Shown here in pieces: positions 1-11,945 of a DNA stretch of 64,000 nucleotides. The translations under genes and the position numbers were made by a program. Within the stretch, counting starts at the first letter, position 1. Each line of letters starts with the position of its first letter. Source of the stretch: Stropharia rugosoannulata (taxonomy: Eukaryota; Basidiomycota; Agaricomycetes; Agaricales; Strophariaceae); NCBI GenBank assembly GCA_028532985.1, contig JANCIK010000005.1, positions 688,501 through 752,500 on the forward strand. The letters run 5' to 3'. The notes beneath the pieces were generated by a model. That model did not search any database. It was given only the letters and a program-made list of their open reading frames with translations, and had not been told where the DNA came from.

Positions 1-347
1 GACATTCTCGCTGCTGGGGGCAAGCTCGTGTTGACACTGGGGCCCCTCGTAACCGCTACGGCGCAAAAGAAAATCCTTAACCCGTTCGGAGCCATCGCAC
101 AGGAGTACAACGCTCACTTGCTAAAGCCATTGTATCACGACTACCTATTTGGCCTGGTGGAGAAGGGCGACATAAAAGTGAGCTTTCATTTGACTCCATT
201 TTCCAGGGCTTAGCTCAGTCGTTATCTTTGTAGCCAAACAAAGTCGAGGTTCTGCCAGGCGGGCTCGCAGGCATTCCTGCTGGGTTGGCTAAACTGGAAG
301 CCGATAAAGTATCTGGGACGAAGCTTGTTGCCCATCCCCAGGAATAA
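1..347 (+). CDS. 3' end of a medium-chain dehydrogenase/reductase (enoyl-reductase or zinc-ADH-like), partial
   Basis: The frame is open from the first base through 177. A 56-nt intron (178-233, GTGAGC...TTTGTAG) follows, then a last exon 234-347 ending in TAA; the join is in phase. The tail carries the motifs KLVLTLGPLV, LVEKGDIKPNKVEVLPGGL and SGTKLVAHPQE. These match the C-terminal end of GroES-like/zinc-type alcohol dehydrogenase-like proteins of the trans-enoyl-reductase kind, which use NAD(P)H. The Rossmann fold and catalytic part lie upstream of the window, so substrate and exact subfamily cannot be given. The gene ends about 370 bp before the left end of the Plavaka element, so the transposon landed in its 3' flank and not in the coding part. 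The family call is from remembered motif similarity, not a search. Confidence 0.8.
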
Positions 348-713
348 ATTGGCAAACGGAGTGTATTAATAGATAAATTTGTACATTAGCTAAGGTGTAA
401 TTGGACTGGAGTCAGGGAGAGCGAACTGCTTGCCTTGAACAATGATTAATCTAGGACTCTAACTAGAGTCTAGCCGAAAACTGCCGAAAACTGCAAAGCA
501 GCGGCCTTGCTGCTTTGCAATTCGCGCTCGCTGCTCTGACTCTTAGGACTTTTTGCCTGCACAAAGTATGCCATGAGACCTCGCTGCACTCAGCAGAAAA
601 AAACGGAGCCGATCTTGATTCTTGACTGCCTCGCTCCGCTCGACCAAAGAACCTTGGCCGAATCGCAAAATATCAGCAAGCAGAAGTTCAGCAGTAAACT
701 ACGTTGCAGCTTT
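348..713. other. intergenic, no gene seen
   Basis: This is the 3' flank of the dehydrogenase-like gene up to the left transposon end. It contains a short direct repeat (TGCCGAAAAC twice near 481-495) and a small GCAAAGCAG-type hairpin near 495-520. I see no convincing coding exon. Confidence 0.6.
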
Positions 714-743
714 TGTCGGAAATCTAAAAGTAGCATGATCATG
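714..743 (+). repeat. left terminal inverted repeat of the Plavaka element
   Basis: The repeat begins TGTCGGAAA and has TGATCATG at positions 23-30. It matches the reverse complement of 38043-38072 at 22 of 30 positions without gaps. The base pair TT precedes it. Confidence 0.7.
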
Positions 744-812
744 GCGTGCCCTGTTCAGGGATATGTTTCCCATGATCAGGCTCATGACCAGACTAGCTGG
801 CTATGATCACGA
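733..812. repeat. left subterminal TGATCA cluster
   Basis: ATGATCATGG (735-744), CATGATCAGG (771-780) and ATGATCAC (803-810) lie within 80 bp, with further CATGA/CATCATG half-sites. The same motifs are dense near the right end. Clustered subterminal motifs are binding sites for the transposition protein in CACTA-type elements; that role here is inferred. Confidence 0.6.
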
Positions 813-1452
813 TGGACCTTATCTCATCATGCCAAGCCTCGCCTGTATAGTGCCAGGGCTTATGTATATGATATAGCACTATGTTCACGGAGGCAAACTA
901 TTATTAACATACCCGTCATTGACAACGGTTCTAATAATAACATGTCATTAGGGTAATTGTCGAGTGTGAGTTAAATATAATGTAAATAATGAGTGATTTC
1001 TGTGAGCATTTGCTGTTGGAATTTACCATAGCTATTACTAATGCTACTGTGTTATCTGATTACAATGTCAATGAGTAAATCACATCGACACAGAATTAAG
1101 AATAGACACGGATTTACAGAGGTTTTTGTGTTAGGTATTAGAACAGTAGAAGTCCTACTAGGAAGCCCACCATAGACGATATGTCGCCGAGGAGTGGATT
1201 TACTGTTGAATTAAGGGAGTTTATGTGGACATTCTTAAATTCTGGCCATTGAAAGTGCTTACACAGTAGTTCCACAATGGTTTTCTGCCCGCATGTAGTC
1301 CGCCGTAGCACGGAATTTTAGTAGCCCAAATACAGAAACGGCTGTGTTGCGGACCTAAGATTTGTATATAAGATAAGTGAGGTGCAAGAAAGAGAAACAT
1401 TGCTCCATCCTTTCCAATTAATCTCGCAAGATTTCAGAATATCATTTCCACA

Positions 1453-4400
1453 ATGACCTCTCGCATTCCATCCATCGAAGTTCCTTGTCGTTTCTGTGGG
1501 GAACTATTCAAGGCACGAGGTGTTGCATCACATGAAAAACGATACTGCAATAAGCGCCCCCGAGATGAATCCGAACAGACTGCAATACGCCTCAATATGC
1601 AGCACGACAACCAAACATTCGAGCTAGTGCATGATGCCGTGCAAGCAGGTAAGTTATATCTTTTTAAATGTTACACGAGGCAAGCTCTAATGTGCTAATT
1701 AATATTATGTAGAGGAATATGCAGCTTTCAATATAAATTGTTCACCATCTCAGCCGGTGCCCATGTATGAAATAGAATCCAAGCACATCGCAGATAAATG
1801 TTAGTATTTTGTCAATTCAGATTGAGAAACTACAAAACTCTAATAACATATTATTTAATGGACCTAAGTAGATGAAAATATGACTATCGACTCCCAGTCA
1901 AGAGGACCAGATAGTCCAACAATGACATTTCAGCTAGAAGCACCAGGAGCCTCCGAAACAAATGAGGACAATGGCATATTAAACTCATCCGAATCCGAAG
2001 GGTCTGGCTCTTATGTCGTACCCAATCACAATGACATAAAGATTGAGTACCATCCATCATCACATCGACCGGCTCAAATTCTGTCCTTTAGCGAATATTG
2101 CAAGTTTACAGACATTGATCCAACTGAGGAGTCTGTCCGTGCCATGGCAATGGCACTGTTCCTCCGCAGTAATGCCCCAAATGATTCTCTCCTAGACAAT
2201 GTTTACCATAATCGTCCTTGGCGTCCATTTGCAACGAGACTTGACTACGAGCTCGCAGAGGTCATCCTGGACTCGCACATGAATGCATCACAGACTGACC
2301 GTATAATTTCCATTATCCAGCAAGTTGTCCAAGGTAGCCGCCCTGATAGTGTATCGTCTACTAGTGGAATGCCGGACAATTTGTTTCAGAATTCACTTAC
2401 TCTGAATCAAGCACTATGTACATTTCAAAACAGCAATGATTTGGCCAATGCGTGGGAGAAAGCACAACGTTTGAGGGGGACTGGTGTATGTTTAATCTTT
2501 CCGGTTTTTAATGAAATTCAGTGCTAATAATTATCAAACAGTTTATTAAGAAGACTATTACAGTAAATTACAAGAAAGAGGAGTATGTTTATGATGTATG
2601 GTGCCGACCGCTTTGGGATTGGTGCTTCGAACTTCTTACAAATGAGGCCATTGTCAAAGAGTTAGTTCCATTGGGTAGCCAAAAGGTTGTCCAAGTACAA
2701 TGGATCCAATTTTGAACACTTTATCGATGAGCCGTGGACAGCAGATGCATGGTGGGCAATGGAGGTATGTTGTGCTCATATTAATATTTAATTTCAATGT
2801 CCCTAAATTTATTCATACAGAATGTGCTTCCGGCTACTGCATCACCTTTTTTTCTCACATTATATGCCGACAAAACAAGGCTTTCATCGTTTGGTACTGA
2901 GAAGGGATACCCCGTAATTGCCCGCTGTGCAAACCTACCAGTTGCAATAAGAAATGGAACTGGAGTTGGCGGTGGTCGACTAATTGGCTGGCTTCCAATT
3001 GTATGTGTCGCAACAATAACTTGTTTGGGGTACACATGAGTTGATATCTAGCTCTATTAGCCCGAAGAAACAGCAGATGGCAACAAGAAAACACGCTTCG
3101 TAAATATGAAGCGTGCCGTGTGGCACACAGCGTTCAAAGAAATTATTGCTTCCTTAACAGAATACACCGAGTTTGGTGCACTCGTTAAATGTGGGGATGG
3201 CATCAACCGACAGATATTTCCTCGTATATTAATTCTCTCTGCGGACTATGAGGAACAGTAAGCAATAAATCTGTACTATTAGGGTTGGACCCATATAATT
3301 ACATAACATTTGGCTGACGTCCATCAGATCTATGATCGCACTTATTCGAGGAGGAAGCGGCAAGTTTCCTTGCCCGATTTGCCTTGTGCCAAAAGAGGAG
3401 ATACCAAATTTGTCTAAGCAATTTCCCAGGCGGACAACAGAAGAAATGGAGCAAATATGGGACGACAGCCAGGAACTTAATCAAACCAATCGAGAAGCGC
3501 TCTTGAAGTCTTACGGATTGCGCGATGTTGATGTAAAGGTGAGATAAATATTTCATCATTATTACATTTTGGTATACTGAACTGCAGTGGTCCATTGACA
3601 TTATTACAGAATGTTTTTTGGGGCATTAAGGGCACTGATGTATATTTTGTATTATCCTGGGATCGTCTTCACGCATATCACAACGGTCTCTTTGCTGATC
3701 ACCTTTTAAATGAGTTAAAACGCATTCTTGCGGATGCTCCGGGACGACAAATGGCCATTGAGATTGACGAAAGGTAAGTTGACCAGTCAAAGTGTTTTGA
3801 CATGATATATTTCTAATAATGCACTTAATTACTAGGCTCAAAGATATACCACCATGGCCAGGCCTGACACATTTTACTTCACTGGCTGCTACAGGGGACT
3901 TTGCGGACGGATCAAAGTTTGAGGATTTGAGTAAGGTACTTATTATAATATATACACCTCATTGTTATTTGATCTCTAATAGACTTTTAACACACATGAC
4001 TAGGTAATTTTGTTTGCCTCAATTGGGGCATTCCAGCACGATTCGAAATCCCATTATGGAAAAGGGCCAAACAGCCATCAAGAATATTCACGCGAAGGTT
4101 ACGCCCTACTGAAAGTCATCCGCAGCTACCTCGAGCTCGATATGTATGCTGGCCTTAGTATACATACCGAGTCTACTATTGCCGCTGGAGAGAAAGAATT
4201 ACTGACTTTTGAAAGTGCTCTAAAGGTGAGTAATTTCCATTCTCATAACAATTTTATTCTGTATTCTGTACACATTTCTAGGAGTACCAGAAAGTTACAT
4301 CAAACCCATCGAAAGCCTGGGACTTTCCAAAGGCTCATACACATCAGCACATGTTCAAGATATACGCAACAAGGGAGTCACGTGAAACTACAATACCAAA

Positions 4401-5192
4401 CCTAGTGAAAAGGCAAATGGACCACTAAAAAAATATTACCAGCGGCACACAAACTTCAAGCATGTAGCAAAACAGGTGAGTTCACAGTTTAATTTTATTA
4501 TTATACCGTCTACATAACATAGTATTAATGTGTCAAATGTCACTTATTTACAGATTCTTGCGGTCAATGAAATGGATGTTATATCTGCAATGATACGATC
4601 CGATATTACGATGTATGATGCAGCAATAGAGATGCTGGAGGAATTGAAAGAGGATCATGGACCGCAGAATGCCACTTTGGAAGACTCCGAGGACTTGTCT
4701 ATTGCGGATTCACAGCAGGAATCTGACACGGGTGCCCATGTAGATTCCCGTATGACACACGGGTCTTCTTTGCCGCCGTGTTCAATTTCCGACCTAGTGA
4801 ATGCACATGCCGGCGATGTCGCCTTTACGGATCTTCGCAAGAAGTTGATTTGTGCTCTTTCAATTAAACTTAATGTTGCCAGGATCCCACTTCAAGATTC
4901 TGATATGGTATGTTTGTATATTAACTACGGGAATGCTTGACTAAAGTTAGCTAATAAGGTCACACCTTATCAATATCTCAAAGCAACATTTACATCAGTT
5001 GTAGACTGGCGAAACAACACAAACATTATAAGAGCCAATAAGCTCTTTCACAATAAGCCAAGATATGATTTTGCTCTTGTGAAGGTCGATGATGAACTTT
5101 GTATCTTTGTTCAGGTCATCTTTATCCTTCAGATCACCTATCAGTCAAAACATCATTTTATGGCTCTAGTCCTCCCATATGACGTGGGTCGT
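1453..5192 (+). pseudogene. Plavaka transposase, 5' part (interrupted by the gypsy insertion)
   Basis: Thirteen exons can be followed: 1453-1648, 1713-1799, 1872-2483, 2542-2764, 2821-3000, 3061-3257, 3328-3538, 3610-3773, 3836-3935, 4004-4225, 4282-4475, 4554-4907 and 4959-5192, where the LTR begins. The N-terminus has a CX2CX11HX4C finger (CRFCGELF...HEKRYC). Family hallmarks follow in order: RPLWDW, FGTEKGYPVIARCANLP, GGGRLIGWLPI, ILSADYEEQ, FPCPICLVP, LSWDRLHAYHNGLFADHL, LTHF...DGSKFEDLSK, YLELDMY and NGPLKKYY. The Asp residues in LSADYEEQ and SWDRLHAYH are the likely catalytic acids (inferred). The gene is broken by a +1 frame change near 2663, an in-frame TGA at 4383-4385 where related proteins have Arg (CGA to TGA would be a CpG transition), and the retrotransposon at 5193. 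At about 4355 this copy also lacks the G of TTCGAA that the three downstream copies keep. Confidence 0.9.
5189..5192. repeat. target-site duplication, left copy (TCGT)
   Basis: TCGT directly precedes the first LTR and recurs at 33501-33504 directly after the last LTR. The 4-bp length is short of the 5 bp usual for Ty3/gypsy, but the restored transposase frame supports it. The right copy is 33501-33504. Confidence 0.8.
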
Positions 5193-6154
5193 TGTGAGGG
5201 GCTGGGGCTGGCCTCGTGAAAACAAGAATAACCATAAGGTTTACAACATAGATACACAAGAAGCGACATATCAGCCATAACGATCGGAAACTACTATCGG
5301 AAACTGAAAGAACAAGAAGAAGCACGAAATATGAAGACTGAGATATGAAGATGCAAGTTTATTCGAAGATATGAAATATGTACATGATGAAACAAGAAGA
5401 CAAGCACAAGGAAGACTCAAGATGTTATTACAACTCAATGGCAGATCAAGAAAGACAACAGCATCAGAGTAATATTGGACTTCTGATGCCGACAACATCA
5501 GATCAATATTAACAATCTGATGTAACTATGGACCCACAAGGAAGTCAATCACATGGAAATACTCATACATACGACCTGGGACAACAATGGTGACGGATTC
5601 CGAAGATATGCAAGGGTTTCCGACGACATGCAGGCGTGTGGTAGCAGAAAGCAGAAGAATCTCGACACAAACACAAGGGACATAGGTGTGGAGAGAGGGT
5701 TGGAGGAGATGTATATTTAGGGGTGAACATGGAGATGATCCGGCCACAGGAAGATTTCTTGTGCTTGGGCTTGGTTTCCGAAGATAAGGAAATTTGTGGC
5801 CAAGATATGAAGCATGCTGTAGTGCAGCATGGTTTCCGACGAGATAAAATCAGCACGGGCGGTCGGATCTTCGTGGATGTATATGGTACGATCTGGGCAT
5901 GGCAACCAGACGGGTATTTAAGGAGTAGAATATCTCTGTACTTCTGCAGCTTCCTTCAGGGTTAAATTCCACCTACACACATCATACCAGTTCGCATCGA
6001 AACCGTTGTATAAACCTCATACACTGGAAGCTCCTTGTTATAAAACAAGTAAAACCTTTTCAACGTGCTATCGTTGTACACACGTTGCCTTCGCACATTG
6101 TGAACTATAGAGACAGGCTTTTCAGACCAGTCCAACCCAACTACGCACCTCACA
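5193..6154 (+). repeat. LTR, copy 1 (5' outer LTR)
   Basis: It starts TGTGAGG and ends CCTCACA (inverted). It is 962 bp, with a short C deletion in the CCCCTCGTG tract near 5212 relative to the others. A TATA-like TATTTAAG lies at 5915-5922, probably the LTR promoter. Each LTR has seven TTCCGA/TCGGAA sites, far above chance for a 6-mer. Confidence 0.95.
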
Positions 6155-6157
6155 ACG

Positions 6158-6175
6158 TGGAGCCCACCGCAAGGG
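6158..6175 (+). promoter_or_regulatory. candidate primer binding site
   Basis: TGGAGCCCACC... begins 3 nt after the LTR and starts with TGG, as expected for pairing to a tRNA CCA end. The same site follows LTR copies 2, 3 and 4 (22950-22967 in the last). I cannot name the tRNA. Confidence 0.55.
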
Positions 6176-6344
6176 TCTACAGTTCACAATAGATCCGTCT
6201 GTTCCAGACCGTCGGATAACTCGTCAACTTGCTGCAGAATTTGCTATACCCCTACAACCTCCTGAAGCGCCCATCAAGAGAAGAAGGAAAAGACCGACAC
6301 CGTCAGGAAGCCAAATATCTTCAGTACTCAGCCATATATCAGAA

Positions 6345-8318
6345 ATGGATCACGGAATCGAAGCAAACCCTTTTGAAGTTCAAACCGTGGTGCCCAAAGT
6401 CAAGCCTTACCCAAATCGCAACTCAAAAGATGCTCCATCGTTTACAGGACCCACTACTCCTTTACATCGATACCTAGAGGACATCGAGGAATTATGCAAA
6501 GACAGGGGAGACACATCGGATATCACACGGATTACAAAAACCCTGTGGTATGTGGATTACCGATACCACGAAACATGGAAGAATATTCTAGATGAAAACA
6601 AATCCTGGAAGGAGAATAAACAAATATTACTGGAATATTTCCCTGGGTTGGATTTGCTCTACAAATACTCAGTCAACGATCTGCATAAATTAATACAGAA
6701 GTTTTCGAGCAAACCCATGGATAATCAAGAACTTCTAGCAGAATATCATTGTGAATTCATGATTATAGCTTCTTATCTGGAGAAGGAGCAATTATCATCA
6801 AGAGACGACATCAACAGAAACTATGTTCTAGGTCTTCCAAAAGAATTCAGGGCGAAGGTTCTTACTCAATTAACGGCTGAAGACCCGAAGCGGAAACCGG
6901 GCCTGGTTCATGATTATCTTCAAGTTAATCGAGCGCTCGATATGTTCTTCAAGATAACGCTTATTCTGACAGGTATGGCCTTGAAGACACACCTCGTGAA
7001 CGGACGAAACCGAAGAAACTGCTCTTGAGCTCATGCTAAGGAAAATGACATCGAATTAGGATCAATAAAGATGTTTATGCAAGGCCAACCTAATACATCT
7101 TTTCCGACGCAAGAAAGACCTATGTATCGTTCCACTCCGCGCCACGCCCTGGTTGCTTGTTTTGCGGAGACATTAATCATATTATGAGGTCTTGCAACTT
7201 GCCGGATGAATTTATAAACAAGGGAATCATCAAACAAGGACCGAATGGTAGATTCACAATGGCTAACGGCGACTGGATCAATGGAACTGGAACAATAAAA
7301 GAAAGGATTGAAAACATCCTCAAACTGCAACGTGCTCGAGATGTACCCCCTCACCTGTCGCCAGCTACCACAATGATGTTTTCCTGTACTACGGCTGAAA
7401 CCTTGTTTAATTCTTCCAGTAAACTCGAAGAAGTCGACGAAGAAATCGGTGAGGTTTATCTGAAGACAAGGTCTTCGCCCCAAGACAAACCTGGACCAGG
7501 CAAAAACTCATCTGCTTATGAAAAAGTCCCTGAAGTCGTGATTGCCGAAAGGAAATCGGAAAAGACAATACCAGAAGCACATGTAAGATTTGAACCGGCT
7601 AAAGGACCCCAGTACAGATTCACCTCAGGAGCGGAAAATCTGGATCTTCTTAAGAAAGTCATATCAAAATCTTTGGATGCAGAAATTACTATTTCTCAAA
7701 GAGAGTTGTTGGCTATTTCTGGAGAACTTCAGAAATATTTCAAGGAAACAACTACACCAAAGAGAATTCCGACGGTTAGCTATGTCCATGGCGAAGAAAA
7801 TGAAGGGTCTTATGTGCTACAATTTGCTTCGGAAAATGGGCCATCAGATAGAGTCCTTTTGACGGCTTCTCCCTTATGAAACTCAGGGTGATACCGCGTT
7901 GCTAAACGGTGAATTCACGGCGGAATGTGTCTTGGACCAAGGATCGGAAATCATGGCAATGGACAAGCGCATATGGAGAAAACTGTCTCACAATATAAAC
8001 CCAGAAAGGAAAATATATATGGAGTCTGCCAACACGGAATTATCGCAAACGGACGGAATGTGCGAAAACCTTAAAATCACTATTGGAAGCCTTGAACTCT
8101 ATTTTCAAGTACATGTCGTGGATAAAGCCCTTTTCAAGTTCTGATAGGACGACCGTTCTTTGTGTATACTGGGTGCACTACTAGGGATTATACAAATGGC
8201 GACCAGGAAATTACTTTGACTTGCCCCAACACGCAAAAGGTGGTTACTATTCCAACTCAGCCCAGGAACAAGGTTCCGAAAAAGAGTTAGCGGATTTTCC
8301 AGAATCCCGACTGAATTA
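6345..8318 (+). pseudogene. gag-protease, unit 1 copy (frame-broken)
   Basis: The sequence matches the unit 4 gag-protease. The frame is broken near 6936 (GAGCGCTCG where others read GAGCGGCTCG), near 7000-7055, around 7140 and near 7870-7900. The breaks lie at CpG-rich spots where the other copies differ too, so they may be consensus errors. Zinc knuckle CX2CX4HX4C lies near 7157-7198. Confidence 0.85.
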
Positions 8319-8333
8319 AAACGGTCGGGAAAG

Positions 8334-9770
8334 ATGTTCATGTTAAATATAGTGCACAAGAAACGACATGAACAGCAAGAGAAGGATATTCCTTCAGCAC
8401 TATCATTTGGACGATTTATAACTCCCTTATTTGCGGCAAGAATAGATGATGAAAGAGGATCATCATACCATGAAATATACCCTACTAATTTTAATTTTGA
8501 AGTTTCGGCTAGATTTATCGGCCAATGTTTACAGAAGACTTATGCTTACTCTTTTCAACAAAGAGCACTAATAATAAAAGCCAGGAAGAAATATAAACCT
8601 GTGGCAAGACGGACGTTTCCTGTGTCAACTACACTTCCCGAAGAATATCGTGTTATTAGAAGAATTCCATCGGATCCTCTGGCTAATATGAAACCGTTAC
8701 CTTTTAAAGTGGACCATATTGAACCAGGAATACGCTATACTAAAGAAACGAATGGACGCCTGGAACATAAATGAAGATGGCTTCTTGACACCGGATGAAG
8801 CTCGTCTAGTTCAATGGATCATTAAAGAACATGAGATGGGATTCGCCTGGAATGAGATGGAGAAAGGTGCCTTCAGAGAAGACTATTTTGAACCTCTAAA
8901 GATACCCGTTGTACCACATGAACCATGGGCGGAAAAACCGATACCGATACCTCCAGGCATCGCTAAAGAAGTCACGAGAATTTTTCAAGATAAGGTCGCA
9001 AGCAAAGTATATGAGCCTTCTAGTTCACCTTATCGGTCAAGGATCTTATATGTGCCAAAGAAAAGCGGAGCAATACGGGTAGTGCATGACCTGAGAAGGT
9101 TGAATGCAGTAACCATAAAAGACTCAGCTCTACCGCCAGTTGTAGAACTTTATGCGGAATCTTTCGGTGGAAGAACTATCTATGCCATGTTTGATTTGTT
9201 TGTAGGATTTGACCATCAGGTTCTTCATCAAGATTCAAGAGATTATACTACGTTCTCTTCGCCTATCGGAAACCTGAGATTGACCCGTCTACCACAAGGA
9301 TTTACAAATTCGGTTCAAGTCCAACAGGGCGATGTGTCATTTATCTTGGAGCCTGAGATTCCTGAATTTACGGCACCTTTTGTGGATGATGTACCGGTCA
9401 AAGGACCACGATCTTATTATCAAGATGAGAATGGGGTCTATGAAACGATTTCCGAAAACCCTGGTATCAGAAGATTTGTCTGGGAACACTTGAAAAATGT
9501 ACACCGCATTATTCAAAGGATACAGCATGCTGGAGGAACCTTCAATGCCTCGAAATCCTTTTGGCTGTACCAAGAATTAATGTTGTTGGCCATATGTGCA
9601 GCATCCAAGGAAGGACGGTTGATGAGTCAAAAGTCAGAGTTATCAGGGATTGGAAACCTTGTGAAAACTTGACAGAAGTTCGCTCATTCTTGGGAACATT
9701 GGGTGTAATGCGTATCTTTATAAAAGATTATGCAATGCATTCAAGACCGTTAACTGAACTAACAAAGAAG
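8334..9770 (+). pseudogene. pol 5' part (RT), unit 1 copy, truncated at the junction
   Basis: It contains the linker and most of RT, including FVDDV near 9379. The frame shifts near 8745 and near 9560. The unit ends at 9770 before the RNase H part, where the sequence jumps to Plavaka. Confidence 0.85.
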
Positions 9771-10792
9771 TCTACTATTGCCGCTGGAGAGAAAGAATTA
9801 CTGACTTTTGAAAGTGCTCTAAAGGTGAGTAATTTCCATTCTCATAACAATTTTATTCTGTATTCTGTACACATTTCTAGGAGTACCAGAAAGTTACATC
9901 AAACCCATCGAAAGCCTGGGACTTTCCAAAGGCTCATACACATCAGCACATGTTCGAAGATATACGCAACAAGGGAGTCACGTGAAACTACAATACCAAA
10001 CCTAGTGAAAAGGCAAATGGACCACTAAAAAAATATTACCAGCGGCACACAAACTTCAAGCATGTAGCAAAACAGGTGAGTTCACAGTTTAATTTTATTA
10101 TTATACCGTCTACATAACATAGTATTAATGTGTCAAATGTCACTTATTTACAGATTCTTGCGGTCAATGAAATGGATGTTATATCTGCAATGATACGATC
10201 CGATATTACGATGTATGATGCAGCAATAGAGATGCTGGAGGAATTGAAAGAGGATCATGGACCGCAGAATGCCACTTTGGAAGACTCCGAGGACTTGTCT
10301 ATTGCGGATTCACAGCAGGAATCTGACACGGGTGCCCATGTAGATTCCCGTATGACACACGGGTCTTCTTTGCCGCCGTGTTCAATTTCCGACCTAGTGA
10401 ATGCACATGCCGGCGATGTCGCCTTTACGGATCTTCGCAAGAAGTTGATTTGTGCTCTTTCAATTAAACTTAATGTTGCCAGGATCCCACTTCAAGATTC
10501 TGATATGGTATGTTTGTATATTAACTACGGGAATGCTTGACTAAAGTTAGCTAATAAGGTCACACCTTATCAATATCTCAAAGCAACATTTACATCAGTT
10601 GTAGACTGGCGAAACAACACAAACATTATAAGAGCCAATAAGCTCTTTCACAATAAGCCAAGATATGATTTTGCTCTTGTGAAGGTCGATGATGAACTTT
10701 GTATCTTTGTTCAGGTCATCTTTATCCTTCAGATCACCTATCAGTCAAAACATCATTTTATGGCTCTAGTCCTCCCATATGACGTGGGTCGT

Positions 10793-11756
10793 TGTGAGGG
10801 GCTGGGGCTGGCCCCTCGTGAAAACAAGAATAACCATAAGGTTTACAACATAGATACACAAGAAGCGACATATCAGCCATAACGATCGGAAACTACTATC
10901 GGAAACTGAAAGAACAAGAAGAAGCACGAAATATGAAGACTGAGATATGAAGATGCAAGTTTATTCAAGATATGAAATATGTACATGATGAAACAAGAAG
11001 ACAAGCACAAGGAAGACTCAAGATGTTATTACAACTCAATGGCAGATCAAGAAAGACAACAGCATCAGAGTAATATTGGACTTCTGATGCCGACAACATC
11101 AGATCAATATTAACAATCTGATGTAACTATGGACCCACAAGGAAGTCAATCACATGGAAATACTCATACATACGACCTGGGACAACAATGGTGACGGATT
11201 CCGAAGATATGCAAGGGTTTCCGACGACATGCAGGCGTGTGGTAGCAGAAAGCAGAAGAATCTCGACACAAACACAAGGGACATAGGTGTGGAGAGAGGG
11301 TTGGAGGAGATGTATATTTAGGGGTGAACATGGAGATGATCCGGCCACAGGAAGATTTCTTGTGCTTGGGCTTGGTTTCCGAAGATAAGGAAATTTGTGG
11401 CCAAGATATGAAGCATGCTGTAGTGCAGCATGGTTTCCGACGAGATAAAATCAGCACGGGCGGTCGGATCTTCGTGGATGTATATGGTACGATCTGGGCA
11501 TGGCAACCAGACGGGTATTTAAGGAGTAGAATATCTCTGTACTTCTGCAGCTTCCTTCAGGGTTAAATTCCACCTACACACATCATACCAGTTCGCATCG
11601 GAAACCGTTGTATAAACCTCATACACTGGAAGCTCCTTGTTATAAAACAAGTAAAACCTTTTCAACGTGCTATCGTTGTACACACGTTGCCTTCGCACAT
11701 TGTGAACTATAGAGACAGGCTTTTCAGACCAGTCCAACCCAACTACGCACCTCACA
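10793..11756 (+). repeat. LTR, copy 2 (inside the tandem array)
   Basis: It has the same ends as the outer LTRs and is preceded by the same Plavaka sequence (GACGTGGGTCGT). That shows it is part of a copied unit and not an independent insertion. Confidence 0.95.
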
Positions 11757-11945
11757 ACGTGGAGCCCACCGCAAGGGTCTACAGTTCACAATAGATCCGT
11801 CTGTTCCAGACCGTCGGATAACTCGTCAACTTGCTGCAGAATTTGCTATACCCTACAACCTCCTGAAGCGCCCATCAAGAGAAGAAGGAAAAGACCGACA
11901 CCGTCAGGAAGCCAAATATCTTCAGTACTCAGCCATATATCAGAA

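Larger units (their letters stand above)
4172..9770 (+). repeat. tandem unit 1 (Plavaka 3' end + LTR + gag + 5' pol)
   Basis: The unit runs from TCTACTATTGCC inside the Plavaka exon at 4004-4225 to ACAAAGAAG in pol. There pol jumps back to TCTACTATTGCC at 9771. It is 5,599 bp and its end shares only AG with the start of the next unit. Confidence 0.95.

Noticed and set aside
573..806. 77-codon frame near the left transposon end
   Set aside because: It spans the terminal repeat and TGATCA cluster and has no family resemblance.
916..929. 14-bp match CATTGACAACGGTT near both ends of the Plavaka element as a target duplication
   Set aside because: Both copies lie inside the terminal inverted repeats and in direct orientation; not at the element borders.
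5197..6153. Minus- and plus-strand open frames in the LTRs, repeated five times
   Set aside because: Their repetition follows the LTR copies; no motif or splice support, and they cover the LTR promoter.
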